64,000 bases of DNA from the NCBI GenBank assembly GCA_002844335.1, contig CP019154.1:558001-622000 (forward strand). Reading direction: 5' to 3'. The stretch's first letter is position 1. Each line of letters begins with the position of its first letter. The notes below the pieces were generated by a model that did no database searches, was not told the DNA's origin, and saw only the letters and a list, made by a program, of their open reading frames with translations. Made by a program: the position numbers and the translations under genes. This document shows positions 41,922-50,346 of this stretch, one piece after another. This stretch comes from Haloarcula taiwanensis (GTDB taxonomy: Archaea > Halobacteriota > Halobacteria > Halobacteriales > Haloarculaceae).

Positions 41922-42081
41922 GCCCGACCGAAGGCGGGCCACCCTCTTAATTTCAGGGTTCCCGATACCAGCAACGATAGCAGGGGAATAGCACCACCAG
42001 TACTGCCGAATTTCGCATCATCGACCGTCACGTTCGGCGCTGACCGACAGTGTATTACGCCGGTCGCGTGACCCACCGGGT

Positions 42082-43641
42082 ATGGACGTCGGACTCATCA
42101 TTCTGGACGGCTGGGGGCTGAACCCGGACGACGATGTGCGGGACGCCGTCGCCGCCGCCGACACGCCGAACTTCGACCGCTACCGAGACGCAGGCGCAGC
42201 GTCGACGCTTGCAACCCACGGCCGCCGGGTCGGTCTCCCGGAGGGCCAGATGGGCAACTCCGAGGTCGGCCACCTCAACATCGGGGCCGGCCGCGTCGTC
42301 AAGCAGGACTCCGCCCGTGTCAGCGACAGTATCGCGCGCTCCCGGGGCGAATCGCCGCCCGACGACGCCGCACAGGACCCGCCCTTCTTCGAGAACCAGA
42401 CGCTGCTGTCGGCCTTCGAGTACGCCGAGGACCACGGCGGCCGGGTCCACTTCATGGGCCTCGTGTCGGACGGCGGCGTCCACTCGTATCAGGACCACCT
42501 CCACGCGCTCATCGAACTCGCCGGCGAGCGCGGGACCGACGCCGTCTCGCACGCCTTCACCGACGGTCGTGACACCTCGCCGACCGGCGGTGAGGGCTAC
42601 CTTGCCGACCTCGAAGCCCACGCCGAGGCACACGGGACGGGCCACGTGGCCACTGTCTGCGGTCGGTACTACGCGATGGACCGCGACCAGAACTGGGAGC
42701 GGACCCGCCGGGCCTACGACGCCATCGTCCATCGAGAGGGCGACCACCACGCCGACGACGCCGTCACGGCGGCCACCGAGTCGTACGCCCGCGACACCAC
42801 TGACGAGTTCATTGAGCCGACGACCGTCGGCGACCACGCTGGCCTCGAAGACGGCGACGCGGTCGTCTTCTTCAATTTCCGGTCGGACCGCGCCCGGCAG
42901 CTCACCCGAATGCTCGGCGATATCCGCCCGGACGCCTGGGGGGCCGACACCGAGCCGCCGGACACCCGGGTGGTGACGATGACGCAGTACGACGAGACGT
43001 TCGACCTGCCGGTCGCCTTCCCGCCGAACCAGCCCGAGGACGTGCTCGGCGAGGTGCTTTCTGCAGCCGGAAAGACGCAGATTCGGCTGGCCGAGACGGA
43101 GAAGTACCCCCATGTCACGTACTTCCTCAACGGCGGCCGCGAGGTCGCGTTCGACGGCGAGAGCCGCGAAATTGTCGACAGTCCCGACGTGGCGACCTAC
43201 GACCTCCAGCCCGAGATGAGCGCGCCGGAACTGGCCGACACCGCCATTGAATTCATCGAGACCGAGGACCCCGACGCGATGGTCCTGAACTTCGCCAACC
43301 CCGATATGGTCGGCCACACCGGCGACTTTGACGCGGCGGTGACCGCCGTTGAGGCCGTCGACGAGCAACTGGGCCGCCTCGTCGAGGCGATTCAGACCGC
43401 CGGCGGGCACGTGCTGGTCTGTGCCGACCACGGGAACGCCGACGACATGGGGACCGAAGACGACCCGCACACGGCCCACACGACCAACCCCGTCCCCTTC
43501 ATCTATCTGTCTCCCGACGGGACCGCTGGCGGACGGACTGCACGCGACGGCGGGACGTTGGCCGACCTCGCGCCGACGATGCTCATGCTCATGGGTATCG
43601 ACCAGCCGGACGCGATGACCGGGACGCCGCTGGTCGAGTAG
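42082..43641 (+). CDS. gpmI: 2,3-bisphosphoglycerate-independent phosphoglycerate mutase
   Basis: A 519-residue iPGM that interconverts 3- and 2-phosphoglycerate in glycolysis and gluconeogenesis. Metal and catalytic sites: Asp9 in LIILDGWG, catalytic Ser60 in QMGNSEVGHLNIGAG, DGRDTSPTG, FFNFRSDRARQLTR, and the second metal cluster NPDMVGHTGDFDAAVTAVEAVD with VCADHGNADDM near the C-terminus. Length and all motifs match the large (GpmI) form, not the smaller archaeal ApgM form. It stands alone, with the previous and next genes convergent or divergent. Confidence 0.97.
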   Translation: MDVGLIILDGWGLNPDDDVRDAVAAADTPNFDRYRDAGAASTLATHGRRVGLPEGQMGNSEVGHLNIGAGRVVKQDSARVSDSIARSRGESPPDDAAQDPPFFENQTLLSAFEYAEDHGGRVHFMGLVSDGGVHSYQDHLHALIELAGERGTDAVSHAFTDGRDTSPTGGEGYLADLEAHAEAHGTGHVATVCGRYYAMDRDQNWERTRRAYDAIVHREGDHHADDAVTAATESYARDTTDEFIEPTTVGDHAGLEDGDAVVFFNFRSDRARQLTRMLGDIRPDAWGADTEPPDTRVVTMTQYDETFDLPVAFPPNQPEDVLGEVLSAAGKTQIRLAETEKYPHVTYFLNGGREVAFDGESREIVDSPDVATYDLQPEMSAPELADTAIEFIETEDPDAMVLNFANPDMVGHTGDFDAAVTAVEAVDEQLGRLVEAIQTAGGHVLVCADHGNADDMGTEDDPHTAHTTNPVPFIYLSPDGTAGGRTARDGGTLADLAPTMLMLMGIDQPDAMTGTPLVE

Positions 43642-43658
43642 CGGGCGGCGCAATCACG

Positions 43659-44327
43659 CTAGTTTTCGACCAGTGAGAGATACTGCGGTGGCACGCGGGC
43701 AGTCGTGTACGTCTCGGTCCCGCGCTTGACAATCCGCCGGTCGTCGGCCTGCATCGCCGCGGCGTCGACGACGAACACGACAGGGTCGGCGGCGTGGCGA
43801 CGCCCCACCTCGCGGGCTGTTGCGGCGGATTCGGAGAGGTGGACTCGCTGGCGGCCCATCGGCTTGAGCCCGGCTTCGCGTATCGAATCGGCGTTCTGCG
43901 GGGCGGTTCCGTGGTACAGCGTCGCCGGTACGGGGTCGTCGGTCGCGTCGAGAGTTACGCCGACGGAGTGCCCGTACGCCGCCCGGACCCGGCCGCCAGC
44001 GGCTGCCGCGCTCGACTCGTCACTGGTTCCCGTCCGCTCGAATCGCCCTTTCGGGTCCGTGGCGAGAACGCCGGCCAGTGCCTCACCATCGGCCCAGTCG
44101 TACTTCTGCTCGACTGCGACGCGGAGGGAATCGAACGTCGTCCACCCCGCTTCGTCTACTTCGATGCCTGCATCCTCGGGGAAATGCCTGAGCGCGCCCG
44201 AGACGAACTTCGAGAGCTGTCGTCGCCGTCCACCGTCGAGAACATGGCTGCCTCCTCTGTCACAGACCGGGCACGTGTCGCCCTCGAAGAAGCCGTCCTC
44301 GGGACACCGACGGACTGCGTCTGGCAT
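43659..44327 (-). CDS. kptA: RNA 2'-phosphotransferase (Tpt1/KptA)
   Basis: A 222-residue KptA-family enzyme that removes the splice-site 2'-phosphate from tRNA using NAD, forming ADP-ribose cyclic phosphate and nicotinamide. The N-terminal Zn-ribbon-like segment (CPEDGFFEGDTCPVC) is an archaeal feature. The catalytic domain has LSKFVSGALRHFPEDAGI, VRAAYGHSVGV (the His of the first motif), TLYHGTAPQNADSIREAGLKPMGRQRVHLSES and a final PVVFVVDAAAM. These match the Arg-His-Arg-Arg active site of the family. The ATG at 44327 was preferred to the upstream in-frame Mets, which would overlap the divergent gene. Confidence 0.93.
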   Translation of the reverse strand: MPDAVRRCPEDGFFEGDTCPVCDRGGSHVLDGGRRRQLSKFVSGALRHFPEDAGIEVDEAGWTTFDSLRVAVEQKYDWADGEALAGVLATDPKGRFERTGTSDESSAAAAGGRVRAAYGHSVGVTLDATDDPVPATLYHGTAPQNADSIREAGLKPMGRQRVHLSESAATAREVGRRHAADPVVFVVDAAAMQADDRRIVKRGTETYTTARVPPQYLSLVEN

Positions 44328-44412
44328 GGGTAGGGATGCGTCGTGACCACACAAAAGCACCGGGTGGCCGGACGCGACGCCCCGGTATCGACAGTTTGCG
44401 CCACTGCCCTGT

Positions 44413-44420
44413 GGATTTAT
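44413..44420 (+). promoter_or_regulatory. TATA box for the flavin split-barrel protein
   Basis: The sequence ggatttat lies 25-32 nt before the ATG at 44445, in line with a leaderless transcript and against the in-frame start at 44343 upstream of it. Confidence 0.5.
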
Positions 44421-44444
44421 CATCACCTGCCGACAATCGGAGAC

Positions 44445-44936
44445 ATGACAGTTGCCGAACTGGAAGATTTCGGGATGCTCCAGATGGACAGCGAGGACAT
44501 CGAAACGACCCTCGAACGGAAAAGCGTCGGCGTGCTCGGTGTCCCGACCGACTCCGCGCCGCTACTGCGCCCGCTCAGCTTCTGGTACGACGGCGACGCC
44601 GCGCTCTACTTCGTCTACGTCCTCGGTACCGACAGCCGGAAAGTGACGGCGAGCGACGACGCTGCTATTGCCCGGTTTCTCGTCTACGACATCGAGACGA
44701 CGTTCAACTGGCGCAGCGTCCTGCTGACGGGTTCCATCGAGCGCATCCCCGACGACGAACGCAGAGCAATCGAAGAACAGATTGACACCTCCTGGAAGCC
44801 AGACGTGTTCGAACGCGCGGCCGAGACGGAGGCGACGGCGCTGTACCGGTTCCGAATCGACGACCGAGCCGGTATCAAGCAACTCGAACTCCCGCACGAA
44901 CTCAGAACCGAATCCTCGTCGAGTCGGCCGGACTGA
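44445..44936 (+). CDS. Pyridoxamine 5'-phosphate oxidase-like flavin split-barrel protein
   Basis: A 163-residue protein of the PNPOx-like/FMN-binding split-barrel class: KSVGVLGVPTDSAPLLRPLSFWYDGDAALYFVYVLGTDSRKVTASDDAAIARFLVYD, with a second strand set FNWRSVLLTGSIERIPDDERRAIEEQI. The pattern of a small residue followed by PLSFWYDG and the later VLLTGSIE is typical of this fold. Substrate is unknown. It is divergent from kptA with about 118 bp between starts, and convergent with nadC. Confidence 0.8.
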   Translation: MTVAELEDFGMLQMDSEDIETTLERKSVGVLGVPTDSAPLLRPLSFWYDGDAALYFVYVLGTDSRKVTASDDAAIARFLVYDIETTFNWRSVLLTGSIERIPDDERRAIEEQIDTSWKPDVFERAAETEATALYRFRIDDRAGIKQLELPHELRTESSSSRPD

Positions 44937-44941
44937 TCGCT

Positions 44942-45763
44942 TCAGCCCGTTCGGAACGAGAAATCGAGCGTTGGCGCGGAGTGGGTCAGCGCCCCCATCG
45001 AGATGATGTCCACACCCGTTTCGGCGTACGCCGGCACGTCCTCGACTGTGATACCGCCGCTGGCCTCCGTGAGTGCATCGGCGTCGGCTGCCGTCACGAG
45101 GGTGACCGCGCGCTCGGTCTCGGCGGGGGCCATATTGTCCAGCAAGACGATGTCTGCGCCGGCTTCCGCGGCTCGCGGTGCATCTGCCGGAGCTTCGACC
45201 TCTACGTCGAGTTTCGTGGCGAAGGAGACCCGCTCGCGGAAGTGTTCGACGGCCTCGACAAGTCCCAGCTCGGCAATGTGGTTGTCCTTGACCATCACCA
45301 TGTGTGAGAGGTCAAGCCGGTGGGTGTCGCCGCCGCCGGCCGCTACCGCTCGCTTCTCGACGCCGCGCAGTCCGGGGGTCGTTTTTCGCGTGCCGGCGAT
45401 GCGGGGCGTGGAATTCGTCGCAGCCGATGCCGCCGCATCGACGGCGGCCCGGGTCTTCGTTGCCACGCCCGAGGCGTGGCCGGTGACGTTCACCGCGACG
45501 CGTTCGCCGCGCAGCACCGACTGCGCGGGGCCGTCGACGCGAAGCACCACGTCTCCGGCGTCGACGGCAGCCCCGGAGTCGACCGCTGTCTCAACCGCAC
45601 AGTCTAGATACTCGAACACTGCAGTGGCAGCGTCGAGACCCGCAACCACGCCGGACTCCTTGGCTACCAGTCGTCCCTCAGTCGTGCCGGGCACGTCGTT
45701 GGTCACGTCGTGGTGGCCCACGTCTTCCCGGAGCCATCGCTCGATGTCGCTGTCTGCGAGCAT
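44942..45763 (-). CDS. nadC: Nicotinate-nucleotide pyrophosphorylase (carboxylating)
   Basis: A 273-residue quinolinate phosphoribosyltransferase that makes nicotinate mononucleotide from quinolinate and PRPP. Motifs: EDVGHHDVTNDVP near the start (normally EDxGxGDxT), VLRVDGPAQSVLRGERVAVNVTGHASGVATKTRAAVDAA with the conserved RKTTPGLRGVEKRAVAAGGGDTHRLDLSHMVMVKDNHI (the usual TRKTxPGxRxxEKxAVxxGGGxxHRxGL), and EAPADAPRAAEAGADIVLLDNMAP. The ATG overlaps the nadB stop by one base (TGATG), so it is coupled to nadB. It is the third gene of the nadABC operon. Confidence 0.97.
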   Translation of the reverse strand: MLADSDIERWLREDVGHHDVTNDVPGTTEGRLVAKESGVVAGLDAATAVFEYLDCAVETAVDSGAAVDAGDVVLRVDGPAQSVLRGERVAVNVTGHASGVATKTRAAVDAAASAATNSTPRIAGTRKTTPGLRGVEKRAVAAGGGDTHRLDLSHMVMVKDNHIAELGLVEAVEHFRERVSFATKLDVEVEAPADAPRAAEAGADIVLLDNMAPAETERAVTLVTAADADALTEASGGITVEDVPAYAETGVDIISMGALTHSAPTLDFSFRTG

Positions 45764-47340
45764 CAGTCGGCTGTGGACTCCGGCGGGTCCTCGCTCGCGT
45801 CCACGAGATTGTGCGTGCCGACGCTCTCTTCGTTTTCGGCGGCGTGGCGCGCGATCAACAGGGCGGTGACGCTGGCGTGGCGGAGTTCGTACAGCGAGCG
45901 GCTGGTACGCGTGCGGACGTACGCATCCACTTCGCCCTTGAGCCGGCGGAGGACGGCCATCGCGCGCTGGAGGTCCGCGGGGTCGCGCACGACGCCGACA
46001 TAGTCGTCCATCACCCGGGTCAGCCGCTGGAACTTGTCGCTGGCGAACCGCTTGGGCAGGTCCGGGTCGCGTTCCAGTAGTTCCGGCGCTTCGATGGGCT
46101 CCGGTTCGGCCCCGGCCGCGTCTTCGCCGGCGCGCAGACCCCAGACGAGTCCCTCAAGGAGGGACGTACTGGCGAGTCGGTTCGCGCCGTGGACGCCGGT
46201 CCGGGAGCACTCGCCGACGGCGTAGAGTCGGTCAAGCGTCGTCCGGCCGCGGTCGTCGACGGAGATGCCGCCACAGAGGAAGTGCTCGGCAGGGGCGACC
46301 GGGATTCCCTCGGTCCAGTCGACGCCGTGGTCCTCACAGCGCTGTGCGAGGTCGGGGAACTCCTCTGCGAAATCGAGTGGCGAGACGTCCAGCGTGACCT
46401 CGCCGGTGACCTCTCGCTCTGTTTTGACTGCCCGGGCCACCACGTCGCGGGGCGCGAGTTCGGCGTCGGCGTGGTAGTCTGGCATGAACCGCTCCCCGTC
46501 GCCGTTGCGGAGCAGGCCGCCCTCACCGCGGACGGCCTCGCTGACGAGGAAGGCCACGTCGCCGTCACGCTCGCCGCCTTCCTGTACGCATGCGGTCGGA
46601 TGGAACTGCACGTATTCCATGTCCTCGACCTCGGCCCCGGCGAGTGCGGCCATGCCGATGCCGTCCCCGGTGGTGTTATCGGGATTCGTCGTCCGCGGGT
46701 AGAGGTCGCCGATACCGCCGGTCGCCAGGACGACGCTGCCGGCGAAGTAGGGGTCGACCTCGCCGTCGGATTCGAGCATCGCGCCGTGAACGCGGCCCTC
46801 GTGGCGGATGAGTTCCAGCGCGGCGGTGTCGTCCAGAATCTCCACGCGGTCGTGGTCGTCGACGTAGTTCAGAAACGGGACGTGAATGTGCTTGCCCGTT
46901 GAGGCGTCCACGTGGAGGATGCGGTCCTCGCTGTGGGCGGCCTCGCGGGTGAAGTCGAACCCATCCTGACTCACGGGCGTCTCCGACGCCCGCTCGTCCG
47001 CTCCCGTCGAGCGTGGCTCGACGCTGTCAAATTCAACGTCCAGCGTCTCCAGCAGCACGTCCTCGACAGCTTCGTTGGCGTTCTCGACTAGCACGTCGAC
47101 GGCGTCGGGGTCGGCAGTGCCGTCCGAAGCGGCCATGATGTCTTCTTTGAACTCCTCGGGTGTATCCCGGGAAATGGCAATGCCGCCCTGTGCCCACCAG
47201 GATGAGGACCCTTCGGGGCGGGTGGCCTTCGTGGCGAGCGTCACGTCGTCGCCTTCGCGGGCCGCGGCGAGCGCCGCCGCCAGCCCGGCGATACCGGAAC
47301 CGATGACCAGCACGTCCGTCGTAATCGGGTCGTCCGTCAT
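45763..47340 (-). CDS. nadB: L-aspartate oxidase
   Basis: A 525-residue FAD-dependent enzyme that oxidises L-aspartate to iminoaspartate for quinolinate synthesis. The FAD fold is at the start (TDVLVIGSGIAGLAAALAAAREGDDVTLATKA); next comes SSSWWAQGGIAIS, typical of the succinate dehydrogenase/fumarate reductase group; then HPTACVQEGG near the active site and GECSRTGVHGANRLASTSLLEGLVWG near residue 345. The C-terminal helical domain follows. The start was chosen as the ATG before TDDPITTDVLV; longer in-frame extensions overlap nadA. Confidence 0.97.
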   Translation of the reverse strand: MTDDPITTDVLVIGSGIAGLAAALAAAREGDDVTLATKATRPEGSSSWWAQGGIAISRDTPEEFKEDIMAASDGTADPDAVDVLVENANEAVEDVLLETLDVEFDSVEPRSTGADERASETPVSQDGFDFTREAAHSEDRILHVDASTGKHIHVPFLNYVDDHDRVEILDDTAALELIRHEGRVHGAMLESDGEVDPYFAGSVVLATGGIGDLYPRTTNPDNTTGDGIGMAALAGAEVEDMEYVQFHPTACVQEGGERDGDVAFLVSEAVRGEGGLLRNGDGERFMPDYHADAELAPRDVVARAVKTEREVTGEVTLDVSPLDFAEEFPDLAQRCEDHGVDWTEGIPVAPAEHFLCGGISVDDRGRTTLDRLYAVGECSRTGVHGANRLASTSLLEGLVWGLRAGEDAAGAEPEPIEAPELLERDPDLPKRFASDKFQRLTRVMDDYVGVVRDPADLQRAMAVLRRLKGEVDAYVRTRTSRSLYELRHASVTALLIARHAAENEESVGTHNLVDASEDPPESTAD

Positions 47341-47342
47341 GG

Positions 47343-48470
47343 TTAGATCTCCAGCATCCGGTCCATCGCGACCTGTGCCAGTTCCTTCTCCTCGGGCGCG
47401 ACCTCGATGACGTTTCGCTCGCGGCCGTCGACCAGTTCCTCCAGCACCCACGCGAGGTAGTTCGGGTCGATCTGCCGCATCGCGTTGCAGTCCATACAGG
47501 CATCGCCACACAGCGGCACGACGTTCACCTCAGGGTGCCACCGCTGGAGGTGGTGCGTGAGGTGTATCTCGGTGCCGATGGCCCACGTCTCGCCGGCGTC
47601 GGCCTCGGCGACAGACTCACAGATGGTCGACGTGGAGCCGGCCACGTCGGCGGCCTCAACGACCTCGCGGCGGCACTCGGGGTGGACGATGACGTTCGCG
47701 TCGGGGTAGTCCTCGCGGACGGACTCGATGTGGTGCTCGCGGAACCGCTCGTGGACCTGGCAGTACCCCTCCCAGAGGATGACGTCGTTCTCGACGGCGT
47801 CGGCGGCGTCGGTCCCTTCGACGTCCCATGGGTCCCACTCGACAGTCTCGTCGGCCATGCCGAGTCGGTGAGCTGTGTTCTCGCCGAGGTGCTTGTCGGG
47901 CAGGAACAGGACTTTGTCGCCCTTCTCGAAGGCGTACTCGAAGGCCTTGTGCGCGTTCGATGAGGTACAGACCAGCCCGCCCTGCTCGGCACAGAAGGCC
48001 TTCAGGTCGGCGTAGCTGTTCATGTACGTGATAGGGATTATCTCTTCGTCGTCGTCCAGGGCCGCGGTCAGCTCCGCCCACGCGGCATCGACCTGCAGCG
48101 CCTCGGCCATGCCGGCCATCGGGCAGGAGGCCTCCATCGACGGGAGAATCACGGTCTGGTCGTCGTCCGTAATGATGTCCGCGGATTCGGCCATGAACGT
48201 CACGCCGCCGAAAATCACGTAGTCGGCGTCGGACTCGGCGGCCTCCTTCGAGAGCTGGTAGGAGTCGCCGATGAAGTCGGCGTGTTCGACTATCTCCCGG
48301 CGCTGGTAGTTATGGCCGAGGATGACCACGTCGTCGCCGAGGGTATCGAGCGCGTTCTCGATGCGCTCGGTCCGCTCGTCTGCCTCGAGATCCCGATACG
48401 TTGACGGGAGTTGCTCGAGGTTGTCGTACTTGAAGAGGCTGAGATCTGTCTCGAACGCGGCGGTTTCCAT
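47343..48470 (-). CDS. nadA: Quinolinate synthase A
   Basis: A 375-residue iron-sulfur enzyme that condenses iminoaspartate with dihydroxyacetone phosphate to quinolinate. The three Cys of the cluster type appear in PSMEASCPMAG, CTSSNAHKAF (near residue 170) and the C-terminal CGDACMDCNAMRQI. Other landmarks are ILGHNYQRREIVEHADFIGDSYQLSKEA and VIVHPECRREVV. The ATG at 48470 was preferred to the in-frame GTG at 48479. A TATA-like gataaaat at about 48531-48538 (minus strand) would give a leader of some 35 nt. It is first in the nadA-nadB-nadC operon, with 2 nt to nadB. Confidence 0.96.
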   Translation of the reverse strand: METAAFETDLSLFKYDNLEQLPSTYRDLEADERTERIENALDTLGDDVVILGHNYQRREIVEHADFIGDSYQLSKEAAESDADYVIFGGVTFMAESADIITDDDQTVILPSMEASCPMAGMAEALQVDAAWAELTAALDDDEEIIPITYMNSYADLKAFCAEQGGLVCTSSNAHKAFEYAFEKGDKVLFLPDKHLGENTAHRLGMADETVEWDPWDVEGTDAADAVENDVILWEGYCQVHERFREHHIESVREDYPDANVIVHPECRREVVEAADVAGSTSTICESVAEADAGETWAIGTEIHLTHHLQRWHPEVNVVPLCGDACMDCNAMRQIDPNYLAWVLEELVDGRERNVIEVAPEEKELAQVAMDRMLEI

Positions 48471-48480
48471 TTCGGGCACG

Positions 48481-48732
48481 ATGTATCCACCTGTGGGTAC
48501 TCACACTTCGGAACTACTTCGTGAAAACATTTTATCTTCAAAGAAGCAAGTTGGTGGTGGAAAGAATTGTATTTACAGTATTGGTGGCCAACTAAGTTCT
48601 GTTAGCAAAATTGGTGGCAACTATAATTCCGTTTCCGGTATTGGTAGTCCATCAATTTTTTATATCCGGATTTGGCGACCAATCCGGTTCTATATTCCGC
48701 ATTGCCGAATCATGTTGTATGTTATTGAGTGA
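48481..48732 (+). pseudogene. AT-rich ORF with a 10-residue repeat; possible gene remnant
   Basis: An uninterrupted 83-codon frame begins at ATG 48481. From 48550 it encodes repeats of ten residues with consensus IGGxxxSVSx: VGGGKNCIYS, IGGQLSSVSK, IGGNYNSVSG, then IGSPSIFYIR and IWRPIRFYIP, which drift away. Serines in SVS are encoded differently in two copies (tct gtt agc and tcc gtt tcc), as would arise under protein-level selection. The other two forward frames have stops soon after. Base composition is far lower in GC than around it. I read it as a remnant or transferred fragment of a repeat protein, but a live small gene cannot be excluded. Confidence 0.3.
48551..48730. repeat. 30-bp degenerate tandem repeat, about 4-6 units
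   Basis: Units start at 48551, 48581, 48611, 48641, 48671 and 48701. The first ten bases are ttggtggtgg, ttggtggcca, ttggtggcaa, ttggtagtcc, tttggcgacc and attgccgaat: exact 30-bp phase with a core TTGGTGG that decays from the fourth unit. This fills the space between the 5' end of nadA and the amidohydrolase 3' end. Three-turn helical phasing would suit a DNA-binding array, but the coding pattern of the ORF is the better explanation. Confidence 0.7.
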
Positions 48733-48768
48733 CGAAAAAGGTTGATTCGACATCGCTGTCTGTTCGAG

Positions 48769-50265
48769 TCAGTCGCTGGCGTCAAACACTACGTCACCGT
48801 CGCTGACAGTCAACGTAACTGCGATATCCGAAATTTCGCCGCCAGGCACCGCCCACGGGGGGGCCGTCAGCACGGCGAAGTCCGCGACCGAGCCCGGCGT
48901 AATCGTGCCCATCCGGTCCTCGTCGAAGCCCGCGTACGCGGCACCGCTGGTGTACGCCCGCAGTGCCTCGTCGACCGTCAGCCGCTGGTTCGGTTCCGGC
49001 GCGGTCACGGCCTGCTGGACGCCATACAGCGGTGAGAGCGGCATACAGTCGCTCCCGAAGGCCAGTTGTGCGCCGGCATCAACGAGGTCGCGGAACTGGT
49101 TCGTCTGCGCGCGGCGCTCGCCGAGTCGCTCGTCGTACAGGCCACCGGGCGCTGCCCACCGATGGAAGTTCGGCTGGGATGACACGACCAGCGGCGATGC
49201 AGCCAGCCGCTCCACCAGGTCACCGGTCAGGACCTCGGCGTGTTCGACGCGGTGGCGCTCGCTCTCGGCGTCGACCGACTCGACGGCCGAAAGCAGTGCC
49301 TCGATGGCCGCGTCGCCGATGGCGTGGGCGGCGAACTGGAGGCCCGCGTCGTCGACTTCTGACACGAGTCTCCGGAGAGCATCCGGAGCCGTCCGCCACT
49401 CGCCGACGCTATCGCTGTCGGCGTAGGGGTCCCGGAGCCGCGCGGTTCCGGCCCCGAGCGACCCGTCGATGTACGTCTTGATCGCGCCCGTCCGGACCCG
49501 GTCGCTCCCGTGGTTCGTCACCAGACCGAGTTCCCTGACCGAATCAAGGTGATCGACCCAGTAGTTGAGCCGCACCCGCAGCGAGAGTGCGTCCTCGGCG
49601 TCTAGGTCGCGGTACACTCGCGGGGCGTGTGACTGCCGCACCATGTCGTGGACGGCGGTAATTCCCTCCGAGAGCGCCACTTCCTGCGCGGCCAGCAGAT
49701 ACTCCCGGGTCTGTGTGTAGTCGGGCGCGATAGCGTCGAAGACGGCCTCGGCGGCTTCCTCGACGAGTACGCCTGTCGGGGCTCCGTCCTCGGTCCGGAC
49801 GCCGTCGTCGGGTAGGTCCAGTACGTCCAGCGCGGCGTGGTTCACCGATACCGTGTGGATGTCTTCTCGCGCGGCCGCAACGGGGCGCTTGGTACTTACT
49901 TGGTCAAGCGTCGCCGCTTGCAACAGGTCGCCATTCCAGTCGCTCTCGTCGTAGCCAAAGCCCAGAATCCAACCCTCGCCGCCGTCAGCCGCCAGCAGCC
50001 GGTCGATGCAGTCGGCCGGGCCGTCTGCCCCGGCGAGGTCCGCCTCGACTGCACGCCGGCCGACGATGTCCAGATGCGTGTGGGCGTCGACGAAACCGGG
50101 CAGCAAGACGCCGCCGCGGCAGTCGACGGTCTCGGCACCCGCCGTCGAGAGTTCGTTCGGGTCGCCGACGGCGGTAACCGTGCCGTCCGCTACTGCAACC
50201 GCGGACGCCGGCTCGTCGCCGGACAGCGGTCGCACCTCACAGTTCGTGAATACGCGGTCGACCAT
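48769..50265 (-). CDS. Amidohydrolase family protein (YtcJ-like)
   Basis: A 498-residue metal-dependent hydrolase of the amidohydrolase_3 (YtcJ) group. The N-terminal metal motif is LPGFVDAHTHLDIVG; later HAIGDAAIEALLSAVE, RHRVEHAEVLTGD and LAFGSDCMPLSPLYGVQ supply the remaining metal ligands; the C-terminal composite domain ends RMGTITPGSVADFAVLTAPPW. The usual insertion of YtcJ-like enzymes (EDIHTVSVNHAALDV) is present. Substrate unknown; members hydrolyse various amides or formamides. The ATG lies before RVFTNCEVR. It is divergent from the HMG-CoA reductase gene. Confidence 0.92.
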   Translation of the reverse strand: MVDRVFTNCEVRPLSGDEPASAVAVADGTVTAVGDPNELSTAGAETVDCRGGVLLPGFVDAHTHLDIVGRRAVEADLAGADGPADCIDRLLAADGGEGWILGFGYDESDWNGDLLQAATLDQVSTKRPVAAAREDIHTVSVNHAALDVLDLPDDGVRTEDGAPTGVLVEEAAEAVFDAIAPDYTQTREYLLAAQEVALSEGITAVHDMVRQSHAPRVYRDLDAEDALSLRVRLNYWVDHLDSVRELGLVTNHGSDRVRTGAIKTYIDGSLGAGTARLRDPYADSDSVGEWRTAPDALRRLVSEVDDAGLQFAAHAIGDAAIEALLSAVESVDAESERHRVEHAEVLTGDLVERLAASPLVVSSQPNFHRWAAPGGLYDERLGERRAQTNQFRDLVDAGAQLAFGSDCMPLSPLYGVQQAVTAPEPNQRLTVDEALRAYTSGAAYAGFDEDRMGTITPGSVADFAVLTAPPWAVPGGEISDIAVTLTVSDGDVVFDASD

Positions 50266-50346
50266 ACAGACTCCGGGCGCGGCGACTGCAAAACGCTTGG
50301 CCCGCCAAGAGCAACTGTTAGGAGCCCCGAAGCCACACCGGTCAGT

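Noticed and set aside
42055..43653. A 532-codon open frame on the minus strand opposite gpmI
   Set aside because: It mirrors gpmI and has no protein-like motifs; gpmI is complete.
48551..48730. The 30-bp repeat array as a CRISPR
   Set aside because: Units are contiguous with no unique spacers and the repeats drift; no cas genes are near.
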